Made by a program: the position numbers and the translations under genes | The notes under the pieces: model-generated | Database searches by the model: none | What the model was told of the DNA's origin: nothing | The model's input: only the letters and a program-made list of their open reading frames with translations | Origin: DATLMR01 sp964615905 | Lineage (GTDB): Bacteria > Acidobacteriota > Blastocatellia > UBA7656 | Direction of reading: 5' to 3' | NCBI GenBank assembly: GCA_964615905.1 | Contig: CAZTUB010000017.1 | Coordinates: 62,001 to 126,000 of the forward strand | Length of the DNA: 64,000 nt | Shown here: in pieces, positions 41,992 to 51,761 of the stretch | Layout of the letters: each line of letters begins with the position of its first letter | Position numbering within the stretch: position 1 is the first letter of the stretch

Positions 41992-43839
41992 TCAATGACG
42001 GCGCGGGGTGTAGAATCGCACGGCGTTCGAGGTAGAGCCCGAAGCCTGCGGCTGGTCTGACAAGATCGCTGTGGCAAGGCCGAGCAGGGCGCGCGCGCGG
42101 GTTTCGGGACGCTGAAACTTGTCGGCCCCCGCCCGCGCTCGCACAAAATCGACCCTTGCCAGAGCCGACAAGATACCGATGGTCTGGTCGATAAGCGACG
42201 TTATCATGGTCGTCCCGCCCGGCTGCATCTCGCCGTTTCTGAAGTATTCAATGGGCTGAAACCCGCTGAGCACCTCGGCAGCGGCAACGAGCATATTTAG
42301 CCGGTCAATCGCCAGCTCCGCTATCTCGAAGCTCTTTCCGGGCTCAAGCGACGCGTAAGCCAGGGCAAGATGCAGCCTCGCGCTAAGCTGTATGTGATTT
42401 TCCGCCTGCGCGCTTAATAGAGAGCCGGCTTCTTCCAAAAGCTGCAATGCGATCTTCTTCTCCCTCTTACCGGCTGCCCCGGTCGCAAGCTTTATCAAGA
42501 CCTGCGCGCGCTCCTCATCCGAATCAAGCGCAGAGAGTTTCTGCCGCGCCAAGTCTATCTGGCCTTCGACGGCAGCCTTCTCCAGGAGGCTTGCATCTAT
42601 CATCTTGAACATGTTTTTACGATAAGTGGGGTCTCCGCCTGTGTGATTTAACAGCTCGCGTGCGCGGTCATACTCGCCCATCCGAATCAGCTTCGCTGCC
42701 ACTTCCATCTGCAAGCCTTCGCGCATCTGTTCGGGCGCTTTATCTAAGAGCTTCAATATCATCTCCGGGTCGTCAGACTCCAACGACGATTGAAACTCAA
42801 TATAAAACTTTGGCCCGGTCTCTAAGGGAGAGGTCAGTTCGTTCAGCTTCTTGTGCAGCGCGGGCGCGCGGTCGGGCGCGTATTTTTCAATCTCGCCCAT
42901 GACCGGTTGGAGCATCATCATACGCTCGAATTCAATCCCGCCCCCTGTCTCTGCGCTCTTGCCGTCCGACGCTATGCTGAGCGCCGCATCTGCAATCATC
43001 CCGGTCAACAATTTCAGCGACTTTTCATCCCCGGCCAGCAACGGTCTTCTGCCGGAGGAAGCGTCACGGGCGGAGTCGGCTTGATGTTCTTCCGCGCGAG
43101 TCATGAAACGGACCATCGTCACGGCAAACCCCAGTGACGCATTGTCATCCGCAACACTCCCGGATTGGAGTTTTTTTAGGATCGCGTCAAGCAGCCTGTC
43201 GGCCGATTCGGGGTCTTTCGCCTGAAGCCTGGCCAGAATGTGGTGAAGCCCTTCGGAGAGCCCCTTGCTCAAACTCGCCTCGGCGATCTGTAAAGCCTGT
43301 TTCGGGTCTGTCGCCGCGATCTGTGCCGCGAGCTCAAGCTCAAATGCGGTTTCAACTTCGGGGGTCGCCAGGTAGTCCTCGCGTCGAGAACGGCCGTGAT
43401 AACTCGACGGGCGAGTGGCGGCCATAAAATCCCGCGCTGTCTTCGCGTCCTTGCTCGCCAGTATCTGCATGACTTCCTGGCGCAGTTGAAAGGCAATTGA
43501 ACGCTTCGGTGAATACCCCGGAACGCCGTCAACCGGGCTGTTGAAAAGCTCGTTGATGTCGGCCGCCACTTGCGCGAGCAAGCTTCGTGCGAGCTTCGGG
43601 TCGCGTTTTATCAACAGGGCTGCTGCCTTTGCCATAATTCCCACGCGGTTTTCCGGCAGCCTTAGCAGTTGCGCTTCTTTAACCGCTTCGTTAAGCAAAC
43701 CGTAGGCTTTCTGTTCGAGCGATTCCTCCTCGGCCTGCTTGGTATCTTCTTTTGACCTGTTCACGGGCGCTTGCGCCACAACTACGGTTGAGAAAAAAGT
43801 CGATAGCAGAATGAGCGAAAGAAACTTCTTCAAAATCAT
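41992..43839 (-). CDS. Exported helical-repeat protein of unknown function
   Basis: 615 residues with a signal peptide (FLSLILLSTFFSTVVVAQ). The rest is almost all helical, with Ala/Leu/Asp-rich repeats such as DPKQALQIAEASLSKGLSEG and KDPESADRLLDAILKKLQSG, like TPR- or HEAT-type solenoids. No catalytic motif. First chromosomal gene to the right of the tRNA. It diverges from the uroporphyrinogen-decarboxylase-like gene. Probably a periplasmic scaffold; unproven. Confidence 0.8.
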   Translation of the reverse strand: MILKKFLSLILLSTFFSTVVVAQAPVNRSKEDTKQAEEESLEQKAYGLLNEAVKEAQLLRLPENRVGIMAKAAALLIKRDPKLARSLLAQVAADINELFNSPVDGVPGYSPKRSIAFQLRQEVMQILASKDAKTARDFMAATRPSSYHGRSRREDYLATPEVETAFELELAAQIAATDPKQALQIAEASLSKGLSEGLHHILARLQAKDPESADRLLDAILKKLQSGSVADDNASLGFAVTMVRFMTRAEEHQADSARDASSGRRPLLAGDEKSLKLLTGMIADAALSIASDGKSAETGGGIEFERMMMLQPVMGEIEKYAPDRAPALHKKLNELTSPLETGPKFYIEFQSSLESDDPEMILKLLDKAPEQMREGLQMEVAAKLIRMGEYDRARELLNHTGGDPTYRKNMFKMIDASLLEKAAVEGQIDLARQKLSALDSDEERAQVLIKLATGAAGKREKKIALQLLEEAGSLLSAQAENHIQLSARLHLALAYASLEPGKSFEIAELAIDRLNMLVAAAEVLSGFQPIEYFRNGEMQPGGTTMITSLIDQTIGILSALARVDFVRARAGADKFQRPETRARALLGLATAILSDQPQASGSTSNAVRFYTPRRH

Positions 43840-43986
43840 ATGACCCTTCTTCGCTGTAACCTGAATGCGGCCCGAAGTCGATACTGCGCTTTATCAGGCA
43901 ACGACTCAATCGAGCACGCAACCACGCCGCCCGTCTATGTTAGGATACCGAGCAGTCAGCATAACACGACAGAGCGGGAGGATAGG

Positions 43987-44928
43987 TTGAATAAGATCGA
44001 ACGAGTCTTGGATTCATTAAAAGGCCGAGAGGTTGACCGCCCCCCGTTCAGCTTCTGGTATCACTTTGGCCTTCAGCACCTGCCCGGCGCGAAACACGCC
44101 GAAGCCGAGATAGAGTTCTACCGCGCTTACGATCTCGATTTCCTAAAGGTCATGAACGACTACCCCTATCCAATGCCGGACGGGCTTGAGGCGATTGAGA
44201 CCGAGGCGGATTGGAAGCGGCTGGAGCCGCTCGACTCTTCAGACTCATGCTGGCAGGAGCAGTTGTCGGCGCTCTCGATCATCAACGATGCTATCGGCAA
44301 GGAAGCCCTGTTCATAGAGACGATCTTCAGCCCCTGGACGACCGCGCGCAAGCTCGCCGGAAAGGGCCGGTTTGTCGAAGCCCGCCAGAAGCACCCGGAA
44401 GCGGTACTCGCAGGCCTGGACCATATCGCAACCTCGCTAGCCGACTATGCCACAAAAGCCCTGACGCGCGGCGCTGCCGGTATCTTCCTGTCGCTCGGCG
44501 CGGCCACCCACGATTGTTTGTCGATTGAAGAGTATGAAGTGTGGGGCCGCCCCTTTGATATGAAGATTCTCGACGCGGTGCGCGATGCTCCTTTTAACGT
44601 GCTTCACATACACGGCAACCGCATACATTTCGACTCTCTGATAGATTATCCCGCAAGCGCGTTCAACTGGTCGCACTTCGCAACAGAACCGTCGCTTGAG
44701 CAGGGACGGGCCAGATCGGGCAAGGCGGTTATGGGAGGGATTGACGAAGCCACCGCGTATTATCTAACGCCGCCTGAGATGAGAAAGCAGGTCGCCGCAT
44801 CTATCAAGCAGGCCGGGACGCGCAGCTTGATAGTTTCGCCGGGCTGTTCTGTCCCGACAGATACGCCTGCCGAAACTTTGCGAGCCATCAAGACCGCTGT
44901 CGAAACCGCGAGCATGAAAGACTCCTAA
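43987..44928 (+). CDS. Uroporphyrinogen decarboxylase-family protein
   Basis: 313 residues from TTG 43987, which has GGGAGGA 5 nt upstream; the longer frame from 43840 would add 49 poorly conserved residues. URO-D-like TIM barrel: LDSLKGREVDRPPFSFWYHF, DFLKVMNDYPYPMPDG, FNVLHIHGNRIHFDSLIDYP, AVMGGIDEATAYYLTPPEMR and SLIVSPGCSVPTDTPAETLR. True HemE keeps an N-terminal RPxWxMRQAGR motif that is not present here, so it is more likely a corrinoid or methyltransferase-type member or one of unknown role than the heme enzyme. Confidence 0.85.
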   Translation: MNKIERVLDSLKGREVDRPPFSFWYHFGLQHLPGAKHAEAEIEFYRAYDLDFLKVMNDYPYPMPDGLEAIETEADWKRLEPLDSSDSCWQEQLSALSIINDAIGKEALFIETIFSPWTTARKLAGKGRFVEARQKHPEAVLAGLDHIATSLADYATKALTRGAAGIFLSLGAATHDCLSIEEYEVWGRPFDMKILDAVRDAPFNVLHIHGNRIHFDSLIDYPASAFNWSHFATEPSLEQGRARSGKAVMGGIDEATAYYLTPPEMRKQVAASIKQAGTRSLIVSPGCSVPTDTPAETLRAIKTAVETASMKDS

Positions 44929-44934
44929 AAAGAG

Positions 44935-44958
44935 AAAGGCCGCACGCGGCGGCCCTTT
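44935..44958. terminator. Bidirectional terminator between convergent genes
   Basis: GGCCGC-ACGCG-GCGGCC (44938-44954) lies between the URO-D-like gene and rpoD, which converge. On the plus strand it is followed by CTTTG, and on the minus strand by TTTCTCTTTTTAGG, the stronger T-tract. Confidence 0.8.
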
Positions 44959-44982
44959 GAAAACTGGTTGGAGATTTCGAGA

Positions 44983-46635
44983 TTAAGAAGCAATAGCGGT
45001 CCCGTCAAGAAACGCTCGCAACCTGCGCGACCGCGACGGATGACGCAGCTTGGCAAGCGCCTTCGCTTCGATCTGGCGTATGCGCTCGCGCGTGACGTTG
45101 AAGTGCTTGCCCACCTCCTCAAGCGTACGCTCTTCGCCGGACTGGTCGAGCCCGAACCGCATCTTGATAATCTCTTTTTCGCGCGGCGTCAGCGTAGACA
45201 ACACGTCCTCTGTCAGCTCGCGCAGATTGTTCGTTATCGCAGTCTCGGCAGGGTTGGCCGAGCGGCGGTCTTCGATAAAGCTCGCTATGGTCGTCTCGCC
45301 GTCGTCGCCGATGGGCGTTTCGAGCGAGATCGGCTGTTGAGCAATCTTCAATGCTTTGCGAACCTTCCACGCGGGCATATCGACACGCCGCGCAAGTTCT
45401 TCGTGCGTAGGCTCGCGTCCTAGCTCCTGCACCATCAATCGCTGCGTGCGCAGAATCTTGTTGATGACCTCGACCATGTGAACAGGCACGCGGATCGTGC
45501 GCCCCTGATCGGCGATTGCGCGCGTAACAGCCTGGCGAATCCACCACGTGGCGTATGTCGAGAACTTGTACCCGCGCCGCCAGTCGAACTTCTCGACCGC
45601 GCGCATAAGACCGATATTGCCTTCCTGAATCAGGTCGAGGAAGTGCAATCCGCGATTGATATAGTTTTTGGCGATAGATATGACGAGCCTCAAGTTGGCT
45701 TCGATCATCTCGCGCTTGGCCTGCTCGACCTCCGCCTCGGCCGCCACCATAGTCTGGAAAGTCCGCTTGATGTCGACGGCGGACGCCGCATAGTGCCGCT
45801 CGATCTCGCGAATGTGCTTGCGGACCGCGCGTTGCTGCTTTTTAAGCTCGTCTATATCTTTGCGGCGCTTCGATTCGAGGGCGCGCTCGATCTTGGCAAG
45901 CTCCTGCTCGCTTTCGCGCACCTCCTTGACTACAGACTCGATGGCTTCCGTAAACCGCCGCCGCGCTTCCGCTCCGAACGTAAACGAGCGAATGCGTTTT
46001 GTCACCTCGATGAGCTGGCGAGCATACTGGCGGCGCAGCTTTTTGAGCTTCTTCGAAGACTTGGGCTCGGCCTCGATCTTGGCCATAAGCTTGAGAAGCT
46101 TGGCGTGTGACTTGGTTATCTCCTCAAACTCGGCCATGACGCGCAGGCGAATCTCTTCGCGCTGCTCCTCAAGCGCCTCTTCGGCTTCGGGGTCAGTCGC
46201 TATATCGACTATGTCCTGAGGGTTTATCTCGCCAGCCTGAAGCTTTTCTGCGAGCCTCTGTATCTCTTCGATAGTGATAAAGGAACGTGATAAAGCCTTG
46301 TAAATACGGAGGTTGCCGCGCTCGATGCGCTTGGCTATACGAATCTCGTCCTCGCGAGTCAGAAGCGGCACAGAACTCATCTCGCGAAGATAAAGCCGCA
46401 TAGGATCGAGCGATTCATCTTTTCCGGGCTCAAGGTCAACGTCGACATCATCGACCGCCTCGTCGACAACTTCCGGCGTCTCTTCTTCCTCTACGGCTAC
46501 GCTGTCCCAGAGAGACTCGCTCTGATCCTCGTCTATTTCGGCTACGATACGCTCAATACCCACCGCAGGGCCGAAGTCCTCCTGGCCCTCGTCGTGGTTG
46601 TCTAAAAGAAGGTCCTTGTCCATTCTACCTGTCAT
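44983..46635 (-). CDS. rpoD: Primary RNA polymerase sigma factor (sigma-70)
   Basis: 550 residues. Short acidic N-terminus (region 1.1-like), region 1.2 DPMRLYLREMSSVPLLTRED, then a long charged helical non-conserved region (about 160-310). Region 2: NLRLVISIAKNYINRGLHFL, DLIQEGNIGLMRAVEKFDWR and RGYKFSTYATWWIRQAVTRA. Region 3, and region 4: LTPREKEIIKMRFGLDQSGE and TLEEVGKHFNVTRERIRQIE. It directs RNA polymerase to housekeeping promoters. A strong promoter-like pair and a terminator-like hairpin lie in its 5' region. A Met four codons downstream is an alternative start. Confidence 0.97.
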   Translation of the reverse strand: MTGRMDKDLLLDNHDEGQEDFGPAVGIERIVAEIDEDQSESLWDSVAVEEEETPEVVDEAVDDVDVDLEPGKDESLDPMRLYLREMSSVPLLTREDEIRIAKRIERGNLRIYKALSRSFITIEEIQRLAEKLQAGEINPQDIVDIATDPEAEEALEEQREEIRLRVMAEFEEITKSHAKLLKLMAKIEAEPKSSKKLKKLRRQYARQLIEVTKRIRSFTFGAEARRRFTEAIESVVKEVRESEQELAKIERALESKRRKDIDELKKQQRAVRKHIREIERHYAASAVDIKRTFQTMVAAEAEVEQAKREMIEANLRLVISIAKNYINRGLHFLDLIQEGNIGLMRAVEKFDWRRGYKFSTYATWWIRQAVTRAIADQGRTIRVPVHMVEVINKILRTQRLMVQELGREPTHEELARRVDMPAWKVRKALKIAQQPISLETPIGDDGETTIASFIEDRRSANPAETAITNNLRELTEDVLSTLTPREKEIIKMRFGLDQSGEERTLEEVGKHFNVTRERIRQIEAKALAKLRHPSRSRRLRAFLDGTAIAS

Positions 46636-46671
46636 TTCACCTTTCGTAGCGCGCCCATGTTATATAGAACT

Positions 46672-46698
46672 AAAAAGCGCCCCTATCTCCAGCGGCGC
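46672..46698 (-). terminator. Terminator-like hairpin in the rpoD leader
   Basis: On the minus strand GCGCC (46694-46698) pairs with GGCGC (46677-46681) across a 12-nt loop, followed by TTTTT. No minus-strand gene lies upstream that would need a terminator. It sits between the predicted rpoD promoter and start codon, 37 nt before the ATG, so attenuation is possible. Confidence 0.5.
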
Positions 46699-46770
46699 CT
46701 ACATTTGATGTCCACTATGAATGCAACACTGCTACACAACTATCCTTCTGCAGGTAACGCACCATAATAC

Positions 46771-46799
46771 AATATATTCAACGAACTATCTAGATGCAA
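46771..46799 (-). promoter_or_regulatory. rpoD promoter candidate
   Basis: TTGCAT (46794-46799) and TATATT (46771-46776) with a 17-nt spacer on the minus strand, giving a leader of about 130 nt. The remaining stretch to 46990 holds the start region of the GH13 gene and no other feature. Confidence 0.6.
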
Positions 46800-46990
46800 A
46801 TATAGATAAAGAGGATGTCCGGCGAAAAAAAGATAAATTTTGATAAATAAACCTCTTAGGGCCATATTTAAGCTAACTGCGCGCGCGCCTGTGCTTCAAT
46901 CACCGGCTACACTGGTGTACCGCTTCCAGACAGGTATTTGGAGCCGGGAGAAAGGGGCCGAGACGGGCGCTTGCCCGGCGGCATCAGATC

Positions 46991-48466
46991 ATGGCACACT
47001 CGCTCGGCTCTGGTAGCGTCCCTGGGATAGGAGGATTTCAACACGGTTTGCGAATTTACGAGATCAACACACGGCTGCGCGGGAACTTCGATCAGATCAC
47101 GGGTTCGGAATTAAAAGGGCTAGCCGCTCTCGGTTTCGATTGGGTATGGCCGATGGGCGTGTGGCAGATCAGCGAAGGGGCGCGGAAAATATCCAGGATC
47201 CTCTCGGTTGATTTCGAGGGCTCGCCTTACGCGGTCGGGTCTTATGAGATCAGCCAGCCGCTTGGCGGTCAGGCCGGATTCGAAGCGCTTGTCAACAGGG
47301 CTCACGATGCGGGGCTCAAGGTCATGGTCGATTTCGTCTCGAATCACACGGCGCTCGACTCGCCCTGGATAGACGAAGACGCTACCCAATTCATTCGCAG
47401 CAACGCGGCTGTGCGAAACCAATCTACGAGCGAATACTTCCTCCACACGTCGGGCGAGGTGATAGCTTACGGGCGCGACCCGTACTTCCCGCCCTGGCAC
47501 GACACCGCGCAACTCGATTACTCGAACCCGTTGCTGAGAGAGCGCATGATCGAGGTATTGAAACGAATAAGCCGCATGGCCGACGGAGTAAGGTGCGATA
47601 TGGCTATGCTCGTGCTGAGAGACTATGTCCGCGACCACTGGTACGCGCGCGCAGACCGCGACTGGTTCGACGCGAGGATGCCGGGAGAGTTCTGGGATGA
47701 GGCAATCGACCGTGTGAAGGCAGGCAGACCCGACTTTCTCTTTGTCGCCGAAGCCTACTGGGATAAAGAGCAGCAGCTACTTGATCTCGGCTTCGATCTG
47801 GCCTACGAGAAGAAGCTCTACGACGGCCTTGCCACCGCCAACTCGCACGCAGTGATCGAGCGGCTTAAAAGACCTGCGGATGCTCTGGCCAAATCCGTAT
47901 GCTTTATCGAAAACCACGACGAGCCGCGAGCGGCATCTGTTTTCACCCGCGCTGGCAACCTCGCGGCGGCTGCGCTTATTCTCTCATTGCCGTGTGCGGC
48001 ACTCGTACACGAAGGCCAGATCGAAGGAAAACGCGAGAAGCTGCCTGTTCAAATCCTGAAACCGAGGCTTGATGAGCCGGTCGATTTGCAGCTGAGCGCC
48101 GACTACAGGCAGTTGCTTCAGATAACGTCGCGGGACGTTTTCAAACGAGGCTCATTCGAGCTTTTTGAAAAGGGTATGTACGGCGTAGTCTCGTTCATAA
48201 GGCGAGACGACAACACAGCCATCGCCTATCTCGGACAGGTTTCGGACGCGTGGCACAGATTCAACTCTGTTCAGCTCGACCTCCAGGCTCTCGCGAAATC
48301 GGCGGCGGCGTCGCGTTACGTGAGAGTCACCAACCTGCTCGCGTCGCGCTCGCTCACGATTGATATGGGAGTTGATAGGGGCGGGGGCGTGATCTATTTG
48401 TCGCTTGAAGAACTGGGGGTGGGAGACGACGCGCTATTTTGCATACTCGAAGCGTCGCCCGCATGA
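46991..48466 (+). CDS. GH13-family alpha-amylase-like protein
   Basis: 491 residues. The (beta/alpha)8 GH13 motifs are readable: region I DAGLKVMVDFVSNHTALDSP, region II DGVRCDMAMLV with the nucleophile Asp, region III FLFVAEAYW with the acid/base Glu, region IV FIENHDEPRAASVF with the transition-state Asp. A C-terminal beta domain follows from about 385. No signal peptide, so it may act on intracellular alpha-glucans or glycogen-like material. Substrate specificity is not readable. Its promoter region is shared with rpoD. Confidence 0.9.
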   Translation: MAHSLGSGSVPGIGGFQHGLRIYEINTRLRGNFDQITGSELKGLAALGFDWVWPMGVWQISEGARKISRILSVDFEGSPYAVGSYEISQPLGGQAGFEALVNRAHDAGLKVMVDFVSNHTALDSPWIDEDATQFIRSNAAVRNQSTSEYFLHTSGEVIAYGRDPYFPPWHDTAQLDYSNPLLRERMIEVLKRISRMADGVRCDMAMLVLRDYVRDHWYARADRDWFDARMPGEFWDEAIDRVKAGRPDFLFVAEAYWDKEQQLLDLGFDLAYEKKLYDGLATANSHAVIERLKRPADALAKSVCFIENHDEPRAASVFTRAGNLAAAALILSLPCAALVHEGQIEGKREKLPVQILKPRLDEPVDLQLSADYRQLLQITSRDVFKRGSFELFEKGMYGVVSFIRRDDNTAIAYLGQVSDAWHRFNSVQLDLQALAKSAAASRYVRVTNLLASRSLTIDMGVDRGGGVIYLSLEELGVGDDALFCILEASPA

Positions 48467-48468
48467 GT

Positions 48469-50424
48469 TCAGTTGACTAAGACTATGCTCGATTGCGAGG
48501 CGGCCTGCGCCGTCTCAAAAAATTTCTTCACCGAAGAGTATTGAGCAGCGGGCATCAACTGTTGCTTTATCGCGAGCCTTCTGCGCACGACAAGGCTCTG
48601 CCCGCTCACTTGATAAGTAAGATCGAACTCGCCGAAGTCCGTCCTGACGCGCGTGTCGGTGGGGAGCTCATCGAGCCTGAACCCTTCAGGCAGGATTATC
48701 CGCGTCAGGTCTTCCCGCACAGACTGTATATCAAAAAGTATCGGGTAGTTACGCTCCTGCGTCGTGAATACGGGATAGTTCTGTGCGCGCAGCAGCAAGG
48801 GCTTTATGACCAGCAGCTTGCCCAGGCGGCTGCCGTAGCTGTCGGCCTTGATCGTGTATTCGACAATAAGCGGATCGAACGGCTCGGCATCGGTGTTTAT
48901 CTTGAGCCCACCGAGCAACGCTCCGGGGATTTCGCGAGCTACGCGCGCGGCAAGCTCTCGCTCGTAGCTCCCCAGGCTCGACTGCGCAAGGCCGCGCCGG
49001 GCTACGGAGGCGAGCTGGCCTGTGAACACCTCTTTGACAGTCGCCTGCACCTCGCCCGTATCTTTCACTTGAACGTCGATCTCGCGCTTCAAGTTGTTGA
49101 CAGACTCCGCGTATGTCGGGAGCTTTATCAGCTCGCCCGCGCTTCCCTTCACCACCAAGCCGTAACTTCCCTGGAGATAAAACGGGAAATCGCCAAGCGG
49201 CGTGACCGAATCGGTCGGGTCGAAAAAGAGCAGCCGCCCAAGTTTCGGGTGCGTCATCGCCGCAGGAGAATCAGCGCCTACTTCGACCGCGACCACCGCA
49301 TGGTTGAACTGAAGCGGCGACGGAAACTCCGGGCGCACTCTGGTCGGGTCACCCGAAAATACCAGCACGCTGTGTGACTGAAGCCCTATCGCCTGGAGCA
49401 TGCTCTGCATAAGCGCGCTCTTGTCCTTGCAATCGCCGTAACCCTTTTTTAAGACCACGTCGGCCGGGTTCGGCTTGTAGCCGCTTATCACGCCAAGCTG
49501 GATCGAGACGTACCGAATGTTCTTCTGGACCCAGTGAGCGATTGCGCGCACGCGGTCAAAGTCCGTCTTAGAATCGGCGACGAGTTCCTTCGCTTTTCTC
49601 TCGATAACGGCTTCGTCTCCGGACTTCGTATCCATCATCTCTTCGGCCCAGCACGAAACGTCCTGCCAGGAAGAGAACGCCAGCTTTGACCTGTCGCCTG
49701 TCGATTGATAGTAAGAGACCGCGAGGTATGGAGAGAGCCCCGTCACATCCGGCATCCACAGCTCTTCCTTGATCGCCGGCAGGTTCTGGACTTCCCAGGT
49801 ATAGCTGTTGCCCCTGACAAGCGGCTTGAGTGAGCCGTAGTTGAACACGTGCGCCTCGACCTTCCAGTTTGCCGGAAGGTTCAACTGGTAGCGCGATGAG
49901 ATGACAGGCGCGCGGGTCTGGAAAAAATGGTAGTCCTGGTTTACAAACTGCTTCTCTTTTTGCACCCACTCGAAGGCCACGACGGAGCCTATGTCGACCT
50001 CGCCGAACCGCATGACTTTTGAGCGGATGTTGCTGTAGAGGTCGTCCGCGAAAGCCTCCTCGACCATCCGTTCGCTTTCGAGCTCGAAGACCTTGTTGTC
50101 TGCGCGGATGTGCCAGGCCTGGAGATCGCTTATCTTCATCTGGCTGTCGTATTGAATCTCGCGGCGGGCGGCGGCGCGGCCTTCCTGCGTCAGCACTCGC
50201 GTGACGTAACGCGAACGCGTTTCGGCCTTGCCGTTCTCCCGGACAGTCGTCACGCGCTCGTCGAGCAGCACCACGTATGAGACGTTTTTCTCGTAGTTGT
50301 AAACAGGGCTTTGAAGCGCGGCTTTGACCCAGTCGGGCGTCGAATCGGCCCTGGCCGTAGTCGCCAGAAGCCCGACAGATGCAAGCGAGACTAAAAGCAG
50401 GAGTGATTTGCCCATGCCAGACAT
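48469..50424 (-). CDS. DUF3857/transglutaminase-domain protein
   Basis: 651 residues from ATG 50424. Signal peptide (SLLLLVSLASVGLLATTARA). The N-terminal DUF3857 domain includes SRYVTRVLTQEGRAAARREI and RMVEEAFADDLYSNIRSKVM. The transglutaminase-like papain-fold core has the Cys in KKGYGDCKDKSALMQSMLQA, the His in QFNHAVVAVEV and the Asp in RLLFFDPTDSVTPLG. The C-terminal 200 residues form a beta-rich domain (DUF3858-like position). Exported cysteine enzyme of unknown substrate, common in Bacteroidetes and Acidobacteria. Ends 2 bp from the convergent GH13 stop. Confidence 0.9.
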   Translation of the reverse strand: MSGMGKSLLLLVSLASVGLLATTARADSTPDWVKAALQSPVYNYEKNVSYVVLLDERVTTVRENGKAETRSRYVTRVLTQEGRAAARREIQYDSQMKISDLQAWHIRADNKVFELESERMVEEAFADDLYSNIRSKVMRFGEVDIGSVVAFEWVQKEKQFVNQDYHFFQTRAPVISSRYQLNLPANWKVEAHVFNYGSLKPLVRGNSYTWEVQNLPAIKEELWMPDVTGLSPYLAVSYYQSTGDRSKLAFSSWQDVSCWAEEMMDTKSGDEAVIERKAKELVADSKTDFDRVRAIAHWVQKNIRYVSIQLGVISGYKPNPADVVLKKGYGDCKDKSALMQSMLQAIGLQSHSVLVFSGDPTRVRPEFPSPLQFNHAVVAVEVGADSPAAMTHPKLGRLLFFDPTDSVTPLGDFPFYLQGSYGLVVKGSAGELIKLPTYAESVNNLKREIDVQVKDTGEVQATVKEVFTGQLASVARRGLAQSSLGSYERELAARVAREIPGALLGGLKINTDAEPFDPLIVEYTIKADSYGSRLGKLLVIKPLLLRAQNYPVFTTQERNYPILFDIQSVREDLTRIILPEGFRLDELPTDTRVRTDFGEFDLTYQVSGQSLVVRRRLAIKQQLMPAAQYSSVKKFFETAQAASQSSIVLVN

Positions 50425-50615
50425 CAATAGGTATTACGGAACTGTTTTGCGTCTCAGGTGCAGTCGATCTTCGTTTGGACCAGCGGTCTCGTGGTCCTGA
50501 CACCGCGAGCCGTAAGCTGAGCGTTCCGGCTCGCAAGAGACTATAGCAGATTACGCTGAATAGCTAAAGTTGGCTTTCTTGACAACCCCATTAGCCGGGT
50601 TTATAGTCGGCTTTT

Positions 50616-51179
50616 ATGCCTAAGAAGCGAATTCACACAGAGACGCGACCCCGCGTGCGATCAACGACAGTGCTCGCGGTCCGCAGGGGCAGCAAGGTAG
50701 CGGTGGCAGCCGACGGGCAGGTGACTTTCGACAAGACCGTCATGAAATCGGGCGCGAGAAAGGTCCGCCGCCTGTTCAGCGACAAGATCATCGCCGGTTT
50801 CGCGGGCTCGACCGCCGATGCTTTCACCCTCTTTTCAAGGTTCGAATCGAAGCTCGAACAATACCACGGCCAGTTGCAGCGGGCCGCCGTCGAGATGGGC
50901 AAGGAGTGGCGCACGGACAAGTACCTTCGCCACCTCGAAGCTCTGCTGATTGTGGCCGACGAGAATCATTCGCTTGTAATTTCTGGCGGCGGCGACGTGA
51001 TAGAGCCTGACGACGGCATAGTGGCAATCGGAAGCGGGGGCGCGTTCGCTACCGCGGCCGCGCGCGCGCTGCTGCGCCATACGGAGCTATCGGCCAGGGA
51101 GATAGCGGTCGAAGCCATGAAGATCGCAAGCGAGATTTGCATATACACCAACTCGAACATAATCATCGAAGAGATTTGA
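50616..51179 (+). CDS. hslV: ATP-dependent protease peptidase subunit HslV
   Basis: 187 residues. The proteasome-like Thr protease: TTVLAVRRGSKVAVAADGQV, TVMKSGARKVRRLFSDKIIA, GFAGSTADAFTLFSRFESKL and SGGGDVIEPDDGIVAIGSGG. Threonine follows a Ser at RVRSTTVLAV, so an N-terminal 16-residue basic piece (MPKKRIHTETRPRVRS) precedes the catalytic Thr; it must be removed, or the true start is internal. Works with HslU, encoded 0.9 kb downstream rather than next to it as usual. Confidence 0.95.
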   Translation: MPKKRIHTETRPRVRSTTVLAVRRGSKVAVAADGQVTFDKTVMKSGARKVRRLFSDKIIAGFAGSTADAFTLFSRFESKLEQYHGQLQRAAVEMGKEWRTDKYLRHLEALLIVADENHSLVISGGGDVIEPDDGIVAIGSGGAFATAAARALLRHTELSAREIAVEAMKIASEICIYTNSNIIIEEI

Positions 51180-51317
51180 GACGTGCGCGCGGTTAACCTT
51201 GCTAAAGGACTTTCAACCCGGATTGCACAATTAACCACTTGACAACCTCGCAGGCTGTGGCTAACTATCTCAGTCGCAAAACGCACCACCCCATTACTCG
51301 AGCTTCTAAGGAGCCAG

Positions 51318-51761
51318 ATGAATAGAAAAACTACTGTGATAATGTTCCTGCTCATTGCCTTCGCCGCAGGCGCGGCATGCGAGGTCAGTTACTCATCGGC
51401 CAGCATCGCCGAAGCCACGCTGGCGAGGGACGTGAGCGCAGACAAAGAGCCCGTCGGGCCAACGAATACGTTTGCCACCGATGTTCCCGTAATACATTGC
51501 GTGGTCAAACTTGCCAACGCGCCCGAAGATACAAAGGTAAGAGCGGTGTGGGGCATCGTCAATGTTGAGGGCGAGCAGCCGCGAAAAATCGTCGAATCGG
51601 ATGTCGACAACGCGGGGAGCGGAAAGAACATTATCGATTTCACTTTCACGCCGAGCCAGGGTATGCCGCCCGGGGAATACAAAGTCGATCTTTACTTGAA
51701 CCCCAAGGCCGATAAGACCGATCCGCCGACAAAGACATTGACCTTCACCATAAAGGAATAG
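51318..51761 (+). CDS. Hypothetical exported protein, possible lipoprotein
   Basis: 147 residues with a signal peptide (TTVIMFLLIAFAAGAAC); the Cys at about residue 21 is a plausible lipobox (FAAGAAC). The mature part is a beta-sandwich-like domain: VPVIHCVVKLANAPEDTKVR, AVWGIVNVEGEQPRKIVESD and PPGEYKVDLYLNPKADKTDP. AAGGAG 4 nt before the ATG. It separates hslV from hslU, and could be cotranscribed, but has no obvious link to protein degradation. Confidence 0.78.
   Translation: MNRKTTVIMFLLIAFAAGAACEVSYSSASIAEATLARDVSADKEPVGPTNTFATDVPVIHCVVKLANAPEDTKVRAVWGIVNVEGEQPRKIVESDVDNAGSGKNIIDFTFTPSQGMPPGEYKVDLYLNPKADKTDPPTKTLTFTIKE

Noticed and set aside
48493..49377. Long plus-strand frame opposite the transglutaminase gene
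   Set aside because: Antisense of a gene with clear catalytic motifs; no motif or ribosome-binding site of its own.
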